A stretch of DNA of 64,000 bases, taken from NCBI GenBank assembly GCA_002215675.1, contig NGFH01000007.1:1-64000 (forward strand), read 5' to 3'. The notes below the pieces were generated by a model, which worked only from the letters and a program-made list of their open reading frames with translations, was not told the DNA's origin and searched no databases. This DNA comes from Bacteroidetes bacterium 2013_40CM_41_45. Its GTDB lineage: Bacteria; Bacteroidota; Bacteroidia; AKYH767-A; 2013-40CM-41-45. The translations under genes were made by a program, and so were the position numbers. Below are positions 10,001-18,800 of this stretch, one piece after another. Within the stretch, counting starts at the first letter, position 1. The number at the start of each line of letters is the position of its first letter.

Positions 10001-10825
10001 TCAGTCATTGAAAACCATGACCAGCGCATCCACAATGCAGAGCTGGAACAAAAAGTAAATGAAAGAACAAAGGCGCTCAAAGAAGTGAACCTCAACCTGG
10101 AGCGTACCAATGAAGAGCTGCGGCAGTTTGCTTTTGTGGCAAGTCACGATTTGCAGGAACCCCTGCGCAAAATCATAACCTTTTCTGACATGCTCAAAAA
10201 GAACTCGCAGGAAGTTTACGGCGACAAAGCAAAAGAGCTGGTTGAAAAGATTATGGATTCATCCGTGCGCATGAAACAGCTGGTGGAAGACCTGCTCGAT
10301 TATTCGAGCGCTGTTTCATCGGAGAAACAGTTTGAACCCACCAACCTCAATACTATCCTTAAAGATGTACTAAAGGATTTTGATACCATCATCAACCATG
10401 GAAATGTGCAAATCAATGGAAACCACCTGCCCAACATTTCTGCTGTGCCCCTGCAGATGAAACAATTGTTTCATAACCTTCTAAGCAATTCGATGAAGTT
10501 TAGGAAACCAAGTATTGATCCTGTTATCGCTATTGAATCGCGCATGCTGCCTAATGAAGAACTTACCAGGTATCCGAGGTTGGAAGAGGGAATCCAATAT
10601 TGCGAAATAACGTTTAAGGACAACGGCATCGGTTTTGATAAAAAATTTGCCGACCAGATTTTTGTGATTTTCCAGCGGCTGCATGAGAAGAAAGAATACG
10701 AGGGCACAGGAATCGGCCTTGCGCTGTGCAAAAAGATTGTGCACAACCACGACGGAGAAATTTTTGCCGAGTCAGAAGAAGGTAAAGGCGCAACCTTCCG
10801 TGTCATTCTTCCGGTGAAGCATTGA
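7004..10825 (+). CDS. CheB-CheR-PAS-histidine kinase fusion
   Basis: This 1273-residue protein joins chemotaxis-type enzymes to a sensor kinase. The start is placed at ATG 7004 because gggaggag lies 8-15 bases upstream; the frame extends to an upstream TTG at 6983 that would overlap that Shine-Dalgarno. Domains: CheB-type methylesterase (about 40-230; Ser in AIGASAGG, His in YIQHLDPTHESM, Asp in LSGNASDGTIGL); CheR methyltransferase (about 260-530; SAM loop VWVPACSTGQEAYSIA); a long Glu/Asn-rich coiled coil with repeated NEELQS heptads (about 700-760); two PAS domains (about 765-1010); HisKA with FVASHDLQEPLRKI (His about 1047); and HATPase_c with GTGIGLALCKKI. No receiver is fused. No chemoreceptor genes are near, so the targets of methylation are unknown. 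Confidence 0.95.
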   Translation: MKARKKKTIPFKGAAKKNRALISKKSQAALEADDRKKQKSKPYPIVAIGASAGGLEAITQILKNLSPSTGMAYVYIQHLDPTHESMLSNILAKATAMNVYEAEEHMRIKPDHVYVIPPNKDMEIIDGVLALNPRPVRPHLHMPVNRFFQSLAEKQKDGAIGIVLSGNASDGTIGLKAIKAAGGITIAQDDSARFQSMPTSAIAEGVVDMVLPPVKIAKELERISLHTHKLISSFTGEKEAEGLTDEKGAGKKEQPEDITSILQLLHRSTGVDFSNYKRSTVQRRIERRMLLHKFNTLKDYYKFLKENNSEVGLLYNDMLINVTSFFRDEELTEYLRNKLLPRLIKEKSGSEPLRVWVPACSTGQEAYSIAMLLSEALGNKSNTPVHIFASDLSEGAIAKARMGIFSKSEVADVSPARLQRFFTKEDNHYRIVKPLRDKCVFAVHNIFRDPPFSRIDLVSCCNLLIYLDTALQKRALSVFHYSLNPNGYLVLGKTESASSAPALFSMLEKKLKIYQRKEDGHVRAGFELRYRLPDAEKPSAKHVYHPAARVDFTTDMEKSVDALLLNRYIPACVVVNSDMDILQFRGSTGVFLEPSPGKASLNLIRMAREGLGFELRNAVHKVSKSGKPVYKSGIEMKNKNVSHLVSIEVVLLKTDGEKNFLIVFEEEKYREVPAKSKSKDLRVQKLEQELLVAREDMGAIIEEREAMNEELQSANEEVVSSNEELQSINEELETSKEEIESTNEELQTINQELHARNDQLAELLGFSDAVFATMREALLVLDDHLRIVKANASFYKLFKTTEEKTQHHIIYDLEGGHWDIPKLRELLEDIIPSNQEYSGFEIEHVFPGMGEKIMVLNARRIKQHTSNRQLILLAIEDITEHATVQRILSESEERFREMADNAPVMIWTCDAKGNGNFFNKTWLEFTGKKIEEEIGMGWTKDINPVDRDEFLKIYSNAMEKMVSYRTEYRLMRHDGTYRWVQSAARPSFDINKKFTGFIGSVIENHDQRIHNAELEQKVNERTKALKEVNLNLERTNEELRQFAFVASHDLQEPLRKIITFSDMLKKNSQEVYGDKAKELVEKIMDSSVRMKQLVEDLLDYSSAVSSEKQFEPTNLNTILKDVLKDFDTIINHGNVQINGNHLPNISAVPLQMKQLFHNLLSNSMKFRKPSIDPVIAIESRMLPNEELTRYPRLEEGIQYCEITFKDNGIGFDKKFADQIFVIFQRLHEKKEYEGTGIGLALCKKIVHNHDGEIFAESEEGKGATFRVILPVKH

Positions 10826-10888
10826 TGGTCCCATTGCTTTTGTCATTCCGAAACAAGTTCAGCATGACAACATCAAATTTTTAATACG

Positions 10889-11134
10889 TCAGGAGAAATG
10901 CGTATTCGGATGTTTAACATCCACAATATTGGGTGGATGTATATAAGGGTCTTTTTCCAATTCGCTCGGTGAGAATACATGTTCCATCCTCTCGGTGTCG
11001 TGTGACAACCGGCAAATAAGTTTTCCGGCCTTCTTGTCGATGTCAACAATAACAAGTGTCAGCGAGCCGAGGCCAATGGGAACCACGCTTTCTCCTATGC
11101 TGAAATCATTAACAGTATATGGTTGAATAATCAT
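10889..11134 (-). CDS. Small conserved-looking hypothetical protein (81 aa)
   Basis: This short soluble protein begins MIIQPYTVNDFSIGESVVPI and contains the segment LTLVIVDIDKKAGKLICRLS, which suggests a small beta-barrel fold, perhaps SH3- or KOW-like. The C-terminal part is His/Pro-rich (KDPYIHPPNIVDVKHP). It has no signal peptide. It stands alone between two plus-strand genes. Hydrophobic alternation looks like a real protein, but I do not recognise the family. The overlapping frame at 10873-11055 is a shadow of it. Confidence 0.6.
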   Translation of the reverse strand: MIIQPYTVNDFSIGESVVPIGLGSLTLVIVDIDKKAGKLICRLSHDTERMEHVFSPSELEKDPYIHPPNIVDVKHPNTHFS

Positions 11135-11292
11135 GATGCAGGTAAAATTAAATCAAAATTTTCCCTCGTAAATCATTCTTCGATGAGTGGAAAAGAAGTT
11201 ACGATGGTTTGCAGTTAGGGCTCAATAGATTATCCCCATGCACCTCACCCATTTGTAATAAATTCCGAACTTTGCATTGTATATAAGCGGCA

Positions 11293-11901
11293 ATGAGTAA
11301 TTACCTGAAAGTGCTCTGCGGGATTTTTATCGCGGCTGTTATATGGTCGGCCGTCAAGCCGCTTTCCGGTAGCAACTGGCTGTTGGAGATGCTTCCGGTA
11401 ATGGTTGCATTGCCTCTCATCATTTATTTCGGCAACCGGTATAAAATATCCGAGCTTTCCTATGCGCTCATGCTTATATACTTGCTTATGCTTGTGGCGC
11501 AGGCGCATTTCGGTGTGGGGTTTGTTCCCATCGGGAAAAAACTGGCGCCCCTCTTCGACACTGAGCGTAATGTTTTCGACCGCATCACGCATTTCTTTTC
11601 CGGGCTGCTCTGGTTTTACCCGCTCTACGAAATTGTGAGGCAGGGGGTGAGCAAAAGAGATTTTCTTGACTACATGATCCCTGCCATGCTCATCATGGGG
11701 CTTGGCGCAGTGTATGAAGTTGCGGAATTCATTGCATTCAAAACTGCGAGCCCGCGGCTTGCTTTTCTTTTCATTGGTGCGCAGTCGGATGCCTATGATT
11801 CTTCAAAGGATTTGACGATGGCGCTGATAGGAACCATCATCGGAGGTACGGCGGTTTTCATCATTAAAAAATTTCAGAATCAGAAAAGGATGAAGCGCTA
11901 A
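11293..11901 (+). CDS. DUF2238/YjdF-like integral membrane protein
   Basis: This 202-residue protein has about six hydrophobic segments (for example VLCGIFIAAVIWSAV, LMLIYLLMLVAQAHFG, MALIGTIIGGTAVFII). The conserved family features are FDRITHFFSGLLWFYPLYE in the middle and YDSSKDLTMALIG before the last helix; these match the DUF2238 (YjdF) family of predicted inner-membrane proteins, whose function is unknown. Length is typical. Its last 4 bases overlap the end of the convergent glycosyltransferase gene at 11898. Confidence 0.85.
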   Translation: MSNYLKVLCGIFIAAVIWSAVKPLSGSNWLLEMLPVMVALPLIIYFGNRYKISELSYALMLIYLLMLVAQAHFGVGFVPIGKKLAPLFDTERNVFDRITHFFSGLLWFYPLYEIVRQGVSKRDFLDYMIPAMLIMGLGAVYEVAEFIAFKTASPRLAFLFIGAQSDAYDSSKDLTMALIGTIIGGTAVFIIKKFQNQKRMKR

Positions 11902-13814
11902 TCAGGTGATTCATTGAGATATTCAGATGGAATGGTGTCTGATGGCAGAACCATTTTCTTTGCGGGCCCTTTCAACTCGACGCGGGGTTCAATGCGATTA
12001 AACTCTTCTTCCGTTATTAATCCTTTCTTCAGCATAAAGTTTGAAACCACCCGGTAATAATCCGCCAGGTATGGTTTCAGGTTTCCGGCCGTGTCAAAAC
12101 TATATTTGAACCATTTGGGATGAGGCAGCAGCGAAGCAAGAAAAATACTTTCAGACAATGAGAGCTCGTGGGGCATCTTATTAAAATAAAAAAGCGCTGC
12201 ATTCCTTACTCCATAAACGCCAGGGCCTAATTCAATAATATTAAGATATACTTCAAACATTCTTTCTTTAGAGCACAGGTTATTGCTTTCAATAAGCCAG
12301 ACAAGAAAAGCTTCTTCCGCCTTTCGCGCAATCGTTTTGTGCCGCGTAAGAAAAACATTTTTTACCAACTGCATGGTAATTGTGCTTCCGCCGCGGACAA
12401 ACTTTCCTGCTTTGTAATTGGCAGCAATAGATTTCCTGAACGCATCCTCATTAAACCCATTGTGATGGAAAAAACTTCCATCTTCGGAAGTGAGAACAGC
12501 ATTTCTCAGATACAGGGATATTTTTTCAAGTGGAACAAAATCAGGGTTTGACGGGCCAACTATAAAAGATTTTACCGGCCGGTCTCTTTCATAAACGGTG
12601 TATACAAACTCCTGGTTCATTTTTAGCAAGTTGCTATCGCCATATTTTTTTAAACGTAGCTTTTTCTTTTCCATTTGTGAATCGAAATACAAACTATCCG
12701 GTTCAGATGAATCAAGATGAAAGCGTAGCCTATAGTCAAGCACGCCATCGGCTTCAATGCCTTGCAGTTCGGAGAACATTCCCCGGGGTAGCGATGCAAA
12801 AAAATTGTCAGCTTCCTGTCGGCCTGTTTTTATTACCAATGAATAGGCCCTTGTGGGATTTTTATCATAGCGTGCATAAATACTCATCAAAAGCTTGTTG
12901 ACCTGGATGTATGAGGTGCTGTCGAGCTCGAAGAAATCCTTGCCTACTGATGCTGAAAAAAGCTGCGTGAAATCCTCAACCTGTATAGTATCATCTGATA
13001 ATTTCGGATGCACAACATTCAGGTTAAAAGCGCGTAACATTCCTTTGCATTTTAAAGGAGAGCTAAAATTATTTTCACTGAGAATGATTTCGAGCGAATC
13101 GAAATTACAATACGCTCCAAGGAAATTTTTTACGAGCGGTATCCCCTTTGAGCCCTGTTGTTCGGGAAAAATTTTTATATCAAATGTTTTGTCATTATGC
13201 GAAAACACTCCCGCCATATTCCAGCGTGTGTGATTATTATTATCCGATAGCGTTCCATGCAGACGTTCATAAGAAGATTCATAAAAAGGAATTGAAATGT
13301 CTTCGCGAATAGAATCTTTATCAATGCGGACATTTATATTTTTCAAAACCAGCTTCCGGGGCAACAAATCAAAAACATTCCTTGAGAGTTGCCTTATGAA
13401 ACGCGAATAATCTGTCTCTGATAAAAGCTGTTTATCATTTTCAGTTTTCTCCTTTACCGGAATGTAGTTGCAAACAGAATCAATACATGAAAAATGCACG
13501 TTCATATTTGCAACGCTGAGTTCATTTAGTTTAAGCCGGCCGGTTAAAAGATCCAGAAGATACGGGCGCAGGTAAACAGAATCTGCTTGTAATAGTGTAT
13601 CACCCGAAACAGGTAACACCACAAGGTTTGATAATTGCACTCCTGCAAGCCCGGCTATTTTTTTATCAGCAATCACCAAATGAAATCCATAGCGCGATTC
13701 TATTTTAGAAGCGATTCGCTTTATGGCAAAGTCGAGAAGAAAATTGCGGAATAAAAAAAGGAGTAATGCAATAACAAGAATAATAAGAAGGATTCTTTTT
13801 ATTATCCTGTACAT
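11898..13814 (-). CDS. GT51 peptidoglycan glycosyltransferase with long AsmA-like N-terminal region
   Basis: This is a 638-residue single-pass protein. An N-terminal anchor (IILLIILVIALLLFLFRNFL) is followed by about 400 residues with AsmA/DUF748-like features (lipid-transfer-type beta strands, YGFHLVIADKKIAGLAGVQL). The C-terminal third (about 430-600) is a GT51 transglycosylase: catalytic Glu in LTSEDGSFFHHNGF, RGGSTITMQLVKNVFL, and the second Glu region in ERMFEVYLNIIELGPGVYG. No transpeptidase domain follows, so it is monofunctional like MtgA but about 2.5 times longer. It would polymerise lipid II glycan in the periplasm. The 3' end overlaps the convergent DUF2238 gene by 4 bp; the flavoprotein gene lies 15 bp upstream on the same strand, so the two may be co-transcribed. 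Confidence 0.9.
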   Translation of the reverse strand: MYRIIKRILLIILVIALLLFLFRNFLLDFAIKRIASKIESRYGFHLVIADKKIAGLAGVQLSNLVVLPVSGDTLLQADSVYLRPYLLDLLTGRLKLNELSVANMNVHFSCIDSVCNYIPVKEKTENDKQLLSETDYSRFIRQLSRNVFDLLPRKLVLKNINVRIDKDSIREDISIPFYESSYERLHGTLSDNNNHTRWNMAGVFSHNDKTFDIKIFPEQQGSKGIPLVKNFLGAYCNFDSLEIILSENNFSSPLKCKGMLRAFNLNVVHPKLSDDTIQVEDFTQLFSASVGKDFFELDSTSYIQVNKLLMSIYARYDKNPTRAYSLVIKTGRQEADNFFASLPRGMFSELQGIEADGVLDYRLRFHLDSSEPDSLYFDSQMEKKKLRLKKYGDSNLLKMNQEFVYTVYERDRPVKSFIVGPSNPDFVPLEKISLYLRNAVLTSEDGSFFHHNGFNEDAFRKSIAANYKAGKFVRGGSTITMQLVKNVFLTRHKTIARKAEEAFLVWLIESNNLCSKERMFEVYLNIIELGPGVYGVRNAALFYFNKMPHELSLSESIFLASLLPHPKWFKYSFDTAGNLKPYLADYYRVVSNFMLKKGLITEEEFNRIEPRVELKGPAKKMVLPSDTIPSEYLNESPD

Positions 13815-13829
13815 ACTAACTTGCCAATA

Positions 13830-14498
13830 TCATTGTTCAAAAACAAGAGTGTCGGGTTTTGCGCCTAAGTCAAGCAGGTATTTGCTGATGTCTTTCACAA
13901 AATCATCCGAGCCACAAACATAAAAATGCCGGCTGAAATCAGGGATGTTATCAATGAGAAAGTCGCGGTCTATCCTGCGGCCCAGGTAGCCGATAGCGTG
14001 TTCACGTGTAAATATATTTATAAAATTTTCCTTCAGCATTTCTTTGAACTCATCACCGAGAATTACGTCACGTGATGTTTTATTGGAAAAGATAAGGCGA
14101 ACTCCCTGCAGATTTTTATGATAGTACAAATCACGAAGTATAGCAATAAAAGGAGTAACACCTGCACCTCCGGCAATAAAAACTCCCGGGCCTTTGTATT
14201 GAATTGCTCCGAATACATCATGCAGAATTAACTCAGCGCCTGCATTAATACGTCCGAGCTGATTGGTAACACCATCATGATGCGTATAAATCTTAATGGT
14301 AAACTCCAGGTGCTTCCATTCCCGCAAACCTGTGAATGTAAAAGGGCGTAATTCATTCTCCCATTCCGGCTTATTAATGCTTACATCTGTTGCCTGGCCG
14401 GGAATAAAATCATATCCATCGGGCTTCTCTACTTTAAAACGCTTTACATCGTGCGTCACAAAATACGATTCAAGAACTTTTACAAGATGTTCGGCCAT
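13830..14498 (-). CDS. Ferredoxin-NADP reductase-like FAD/NAD(P)H oxidoreductase
   Basis: This 222-residue cytosolic flavoprotein has an N-terminal FAD-binding barrel with the flavin motif ELRPFTFTG in place of the canonical RxYS/T, and a C-terminal nucleotide-binding domain with GVFIAGGAGVTPFIAIL and the terminal HFYVCGSDDFVKDISKYL. Length and order fit the flavodoxin/ferredoxin reductase superfamily without a fused [2Fe-2S] domain. The electron acceptor cannot be read from the context; neighbours are a glycosyltransferase gene 15 bp downstream and a kinase gene upstream. Confidence 0.88.
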   Translation of the reverse strand: MAEHLVKVLESYFVTHDVKRFKVEKPDGYDFIPGQATDVSINKPEWENELRPFTFTGLREWKHLEFTIKIYTHHDGVTNQLGRINAGAELILHDVFGAIQYKGPGVFIAGGAGVTPFIAILRDLYYHKNLQGVRLIFSNKTSRDVILGDEFKEMLKENFINIFTREHAIGYLGRRIDRDFLIDNIPDFSRHFYVCGSDDFVKDISKYLLDLGAKPDTLVFEQ

Positions 14499-14572
14499 TC
14501 ATTGAAAAACTTAGTTCAATAAAAATACAGAATTTTCTGCTCAATAAAAACAAAAAAATCTGCCTAAGATTG

Positions 14573-15802
14573 CTACCGGATTCCGTTCAGGGACGCAGGC
14601 AATGAAACAATAAAAGTAGCACCTGCATTTTCTTTGCCAAGCGCTGAGATGAATCCTTTATGTCCTTCTACAATTTTTTTGCAGAATGCCAAACCGATTC
14701 CTGCACCATCAATTTCGCTTTTATCGTGCAGGCGCGAAAACATATCAAATAAATGTTCTGCATATTTTTGTTCAAAGCCAATTCCGTTGTCTTCAAAGAA
14801 AATCCGGTAATATTTTTTTTCCGCTCGCTGGCCATTGGAATCGGAATAAATTTTCAGTACAGGCATTGCGCCTTTGCGGCTGTACTTTAAAGCGTTGCCG
14901 ATTAAGTTGGTGAACAACGGACGAATGAGCACCGGATTCACACGAAGCACCGGCAGTTTAGCCGCTACAATCTTTGCATTTTTTTCTTTCACCTGTGGCT
15001 GCATTTCTTCCAGCACATCCTTCAGGATTACATTCAGGTCACATTCCACAAACTCTTTGATTTGAGTAGGTATTTTAGCAAAGCTTATCAGGTGTTGAAT
15101 AAGTGTTTGCATGCGGCTTGCTGTATTTTGTATACGCCCCAGGTAATCCTTCCCGTCAACATTCATAGTGCTGCTGTGTTTCTTCATTAGCATATCGGTG
15201 AGCGTTTGAATTTTCCGCATCGGTTCCTGCAAATCGTGAGATGCCATGTACGCAAAGCGGTCAAGCTCTTTGTTGGCCGATTCCAGACGGTCTATATGTT
15301 CCTGGAGCGACATATTAAGCGCCTTAACTTTTTCTTCTGAAAGCAAGCGCTGTTCTATTTCAATTTCCAAATGCTTGTTGATAGCGATAAGTTTTTGTTC
15401 CTGCACCCTCAGGTAATGATTCTTCTGGTAGAGGTCAACAAAAACGGCAACCTTGGCACGCAGCAATGCCGGATTAATGGGTTTGGAAATATAATCCACA
15501 GCTCCTACATGGTATCCTTTAAAAACATGTTCATCATCATAGCTTTGCGCAGTAATGAAAATAATAGGAATACTGCGGAGTCTCTCCCGTTCATAAATTA
15601 ATCTTGCCGTCTCAAAACCATCTATGTGAGGCATCTTCACATCCATAAGGATTAAAGCAAAATCAAATTCGTGCAGCAGAATTTTCAGCGTTTGCTTGCC
15701 CGAGCTTGCCTTAACAAAATTATAGCCGGCTCCTTCCAGTATAGTCTCCATTGAAAACAGGTTATCTTCCCTGTCGTCAACTAAAAGAATTTTTGGTTGC
15801 AT
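14573..15802 (-). CDS. Receiver-histidine kinase (REC-HisKA-HATPase)
   Basis: This 409-residue soluble protein has an N-terminal receiver (KILLVDDREDNLFSMET, phospho-Asp in ALILMDVKMPHIDGFE, Lys in YISKPINP), a linking coiled coil (about 120-180), HisKA with phospho-His in YMASHDLQEPMRKIQTL (about residue 190), and HATPase_c (N box NLIGNALKYS, G box GAGIGLAFCKKI). It lies 20 bp downstream of the 2235-residue HAMP-repeat kinase on the same strand, so the two are almost certainly one operon; its receiver is a natural acceptor for phosphate from that kinase. Confidence 0.93.
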   Translation of the reverse strand: MQPKILLVDDREDNLFSMETILEGAGYNFVKASSGKQTLKILLHEFDFALILMDVKMPHIDGFETARLIYERERLRSIPIIFITAQSYDDEHVFKGYHVGAVDYISKPINPALLRAKVAVFVDLYQKNHYLRVQEQKLIAINKHLEIEIEQRLLSEEKVKALNMSLQEHIDRLESANKELDRFAYMASHDLQEPMRKIQTLTDMLMKKHSSTMNVDGKDYLGRIQNTASRMQTLIQHLISFAKIPTQIKEFVECDLNVILKDVLEEMQPQVKEKNAKIVAAKLPVLRVNPVLIRPLFTNLIGNALKYSRKGAMPVLKIYSDSNGQRAEKKYYRIFFEDNGIGFEQKYAEHLFDMFSRLHDKSEIDGAGIGLAFCKKIVEGHKGFISALGKENAGATFIVSLPASLNGIR

Positions 15803-15822
15803 ATTTTTCTTTTCTGAAAATT

Positions 15823-18800
15823 TTACTTATAGAACCATACTCGCATGAGCGAGAGTAACTGGTCAATTTTGAGCGGCTTGGTAATATAATCGGAAGCGCC
15901 CGCCTCAATGCATTTCTGCCGGTCGCCTTTCATGGCCTTGGCAGTAACTGCAATAATGGGAAGCAGGCTGTTCTTATGCTCGCGCCTTATTTTTTTTGTG
16001 GTTTCATAGCCATCCATCTCAGGCATCATAATATCCATGAGCACCATATCAATTTTGGGATTATCACTTAAGATATTGATAGCTTCTTTTCCGCTTTCCG
16101 CAGTATGCACAGAAATGTTATAGCGTTCAAAAACTGTTGTGAGCGCAAACAAGTTTCGCACATCATCATCCACCACAAGAATATTTTTCCCTGTTAGAAT
16201 ATCTTCCTTGGTACGTGTGTTCTCAATAATTCTTTTTTTCTCCGGTGCCAGGTCTTTGTGATTAATGTGGAGATGCAGCACGGTTTCTTCGAGCAGGTGT
16301 TCGAGCGAGTTCACGCCTTTCAGCAAGATGGCGTTAGAGTTACGGTTCAGTTGCCTGAGTTCATCCTTATTGAAATCCCTTGCAGAGTATACTATAACGG
16401 GAGTGAGTTTTTTCTTCTGGTTGCTTACTTCATTAAAAAGTTCGAGCCCCGAAATATCAGGCATAGTATAATCAAGGATAATACAGTCGTAATCTTTACT
16501 GTTGATTAAGCGCAATGCTTTTTTTCCCGTTGCAGCAATTGTTACGCTCACATTCTCATCCTGCAATATTTTGGCAATCTGTGACGAGTCAAGCTGGTTG
16601 TCTTCAACCACAAGCACATCTTTCACCTGTTTTTTATTGTAAGAAATTATATCACCAAAAAGTTCATCGAGTGCATGGGCTTCAAGCGGCTTCAGCAGAA
16701 AACTTCTTGCCCCGCGTTTAAGAGCAAGCGTCCTGTTTTCCTCGCCCGAAACCAGATGGATTGGAATATGCCGGTACGCGAGGTCATTTCTTAAAAGCTC
16801 CAGGACTTTCCATCCGCTGGTATCAGGCAGCTTCACGTCAAGCGTAATAGCAATGGGCATAAAGCGGTTTATGAAATCAAATACTTCAATGTAATTGAAA
16901 GCAACAATCGCCTTTAGGTTTTCCCGGTGCGCTCTTTCAATGAGTATCTTCCCGAAACGCAAATCATCTTCAACGATAAGCACCACTTTGTCAGCCGGAT
17001 GAATATTGCTTCTGTCGTCTCCGGTTTCGTTAATCATTTCATTAACGATGCTCATACTGGTTTCGATGCCTTCATTGGTGATGCGCATCGAATTTAAAAG
17101 AGAGTCAATATCCCCGCTGCTCTCAATTTGCAATTGCTGTATAGCGCTTAGTTTCTCTGTTGTTTCTTTGGATACAACAGAAGAAACATTATCAACGGGC
17201 AAGAATAAAGTGAAAGTGCTTCCACTGCCCGGCTGGCTCGCCAGCTCAATGGTTCCTCCCAGCAAATCAGCAAGCCCGCGACTGATAGAAAGACCCAGGC
17301 CTGTTCCGCCATACTTGCGGCTGGTAGAACCTTCGGCCTGCTGGAACGCCTCGAAAATTATATTTTGCTTTTCCAATGGAATACCTATACCCGTATCCCC
17401 GATTGCAAAAGCAATAACCTTTTTCGCATTGTCAAGATTCAGATTTCCGGGCTTCCAGCTTTTATTTGCTTCATAAATTTTAAGCCGTACTTCTCCTTTT
17501 TCAGTAAACTTGAATGCGTTGGACAATAGATTTTTCAGAATCTGGTTGAGACGTTGCAGGTCGGTGTCCATAGATGCCGGAAGATTCCCATCGCTCTCAA
17601 TGGCAAAGTGCAACTTTCTTGCTTCGGCAATCGGTTTAAATGTTGTTTCAACAAAAGCAGCAATCTCTGTAAAATGTACGGAAGAAATATTAGTAGCAAT
17701 AAATCCTGATTCAATCTTTGAAAGGTCGAGAATGTCATTAATAAGTTGAATTAAATCGTCCCCGCAGGAGTGAATTGTTTTGGCATAACGAACTTGTTTT
17801 TCATTCAGGTTACCTTCTGCATTTTCATAGAGCTGTTGCGCAAGGATGAGCAAGCTGTTGAGCGGAGTACGCAGCTCGTGCGACATGTTGGCCAGAAATT
17901 CTGATTTGTATTTTGAAGTAAGTGTGAGCTGCTCGGCTTTTTCTTCCAATGATTTGCGCGCCTCTTCCACTTCTTTATTCTTGGCTTCCACTTCTTCTTT
18001 CTGCTTCACAAGCAAGAGCGCTTTATCCTGAAGCTCATCATTGGTTCTGCGCAATTCTTCTTGCTGGCTCTTCAATTCATTTGCAAGCGACTGCGACTGC
18101 GACAACAGTTCCTCCGTTCTGGAATTAGTTTCAATGGTATTTAAAACGATACCGATACTTTCGGTCAGCTGGCTAAGCAGCTCAAGGTGCGTTTCGCTGA
18201 ATGCATCAAGAGAAGCCAGCTCAATAACCGCCTTCACATTGGTCTCAAACAACACCGGAAGGATAATCAGGTTAGCTGGTTTTATCCTTCCCAGTCCTGA
18301 GCTGATTTTGACATAGTCGCGAGGCACGTTTGTGAGCAGGATTCTTTCCTTTTCAAATGCACACTGGCCTACTAATCCCTCTCTGATAGAAAACTCTTTC
18401 GGAATATTTTTTTCTTCTTTGTATCCGTATGTAGCGAACAGCTCCAACTTCAGATTTTGTGCATCCTCCTTCTGCTTCAATATATAAAATGCACCGTAAT
18501 GCGCAGTTACCACTTGCGCAAGCTCTGAAAGGATACGTTGCGTTACCGATTTCAAATCGCGCTGACCCTGCAACATCTGGGTGAACTTAGCCAGGTTTGA
18601 TTTAAGCCAATCTTGTTCCTGGTTGCGTAGCGTAGTCTCCTTCAGGTTCGTTATCATCTGGTTAATGGTATCCTTCAGAGCTTCCACTTCACCCTTTGCT
18701 TCTACACGGATTGTTCTTGTTAAGTCCCCTTTTGCAACCGCCGTGGATACTTCAGATATAGAACGAACCTGTGTTGTTAAATTCTGAGCGAGCTGGTTTA

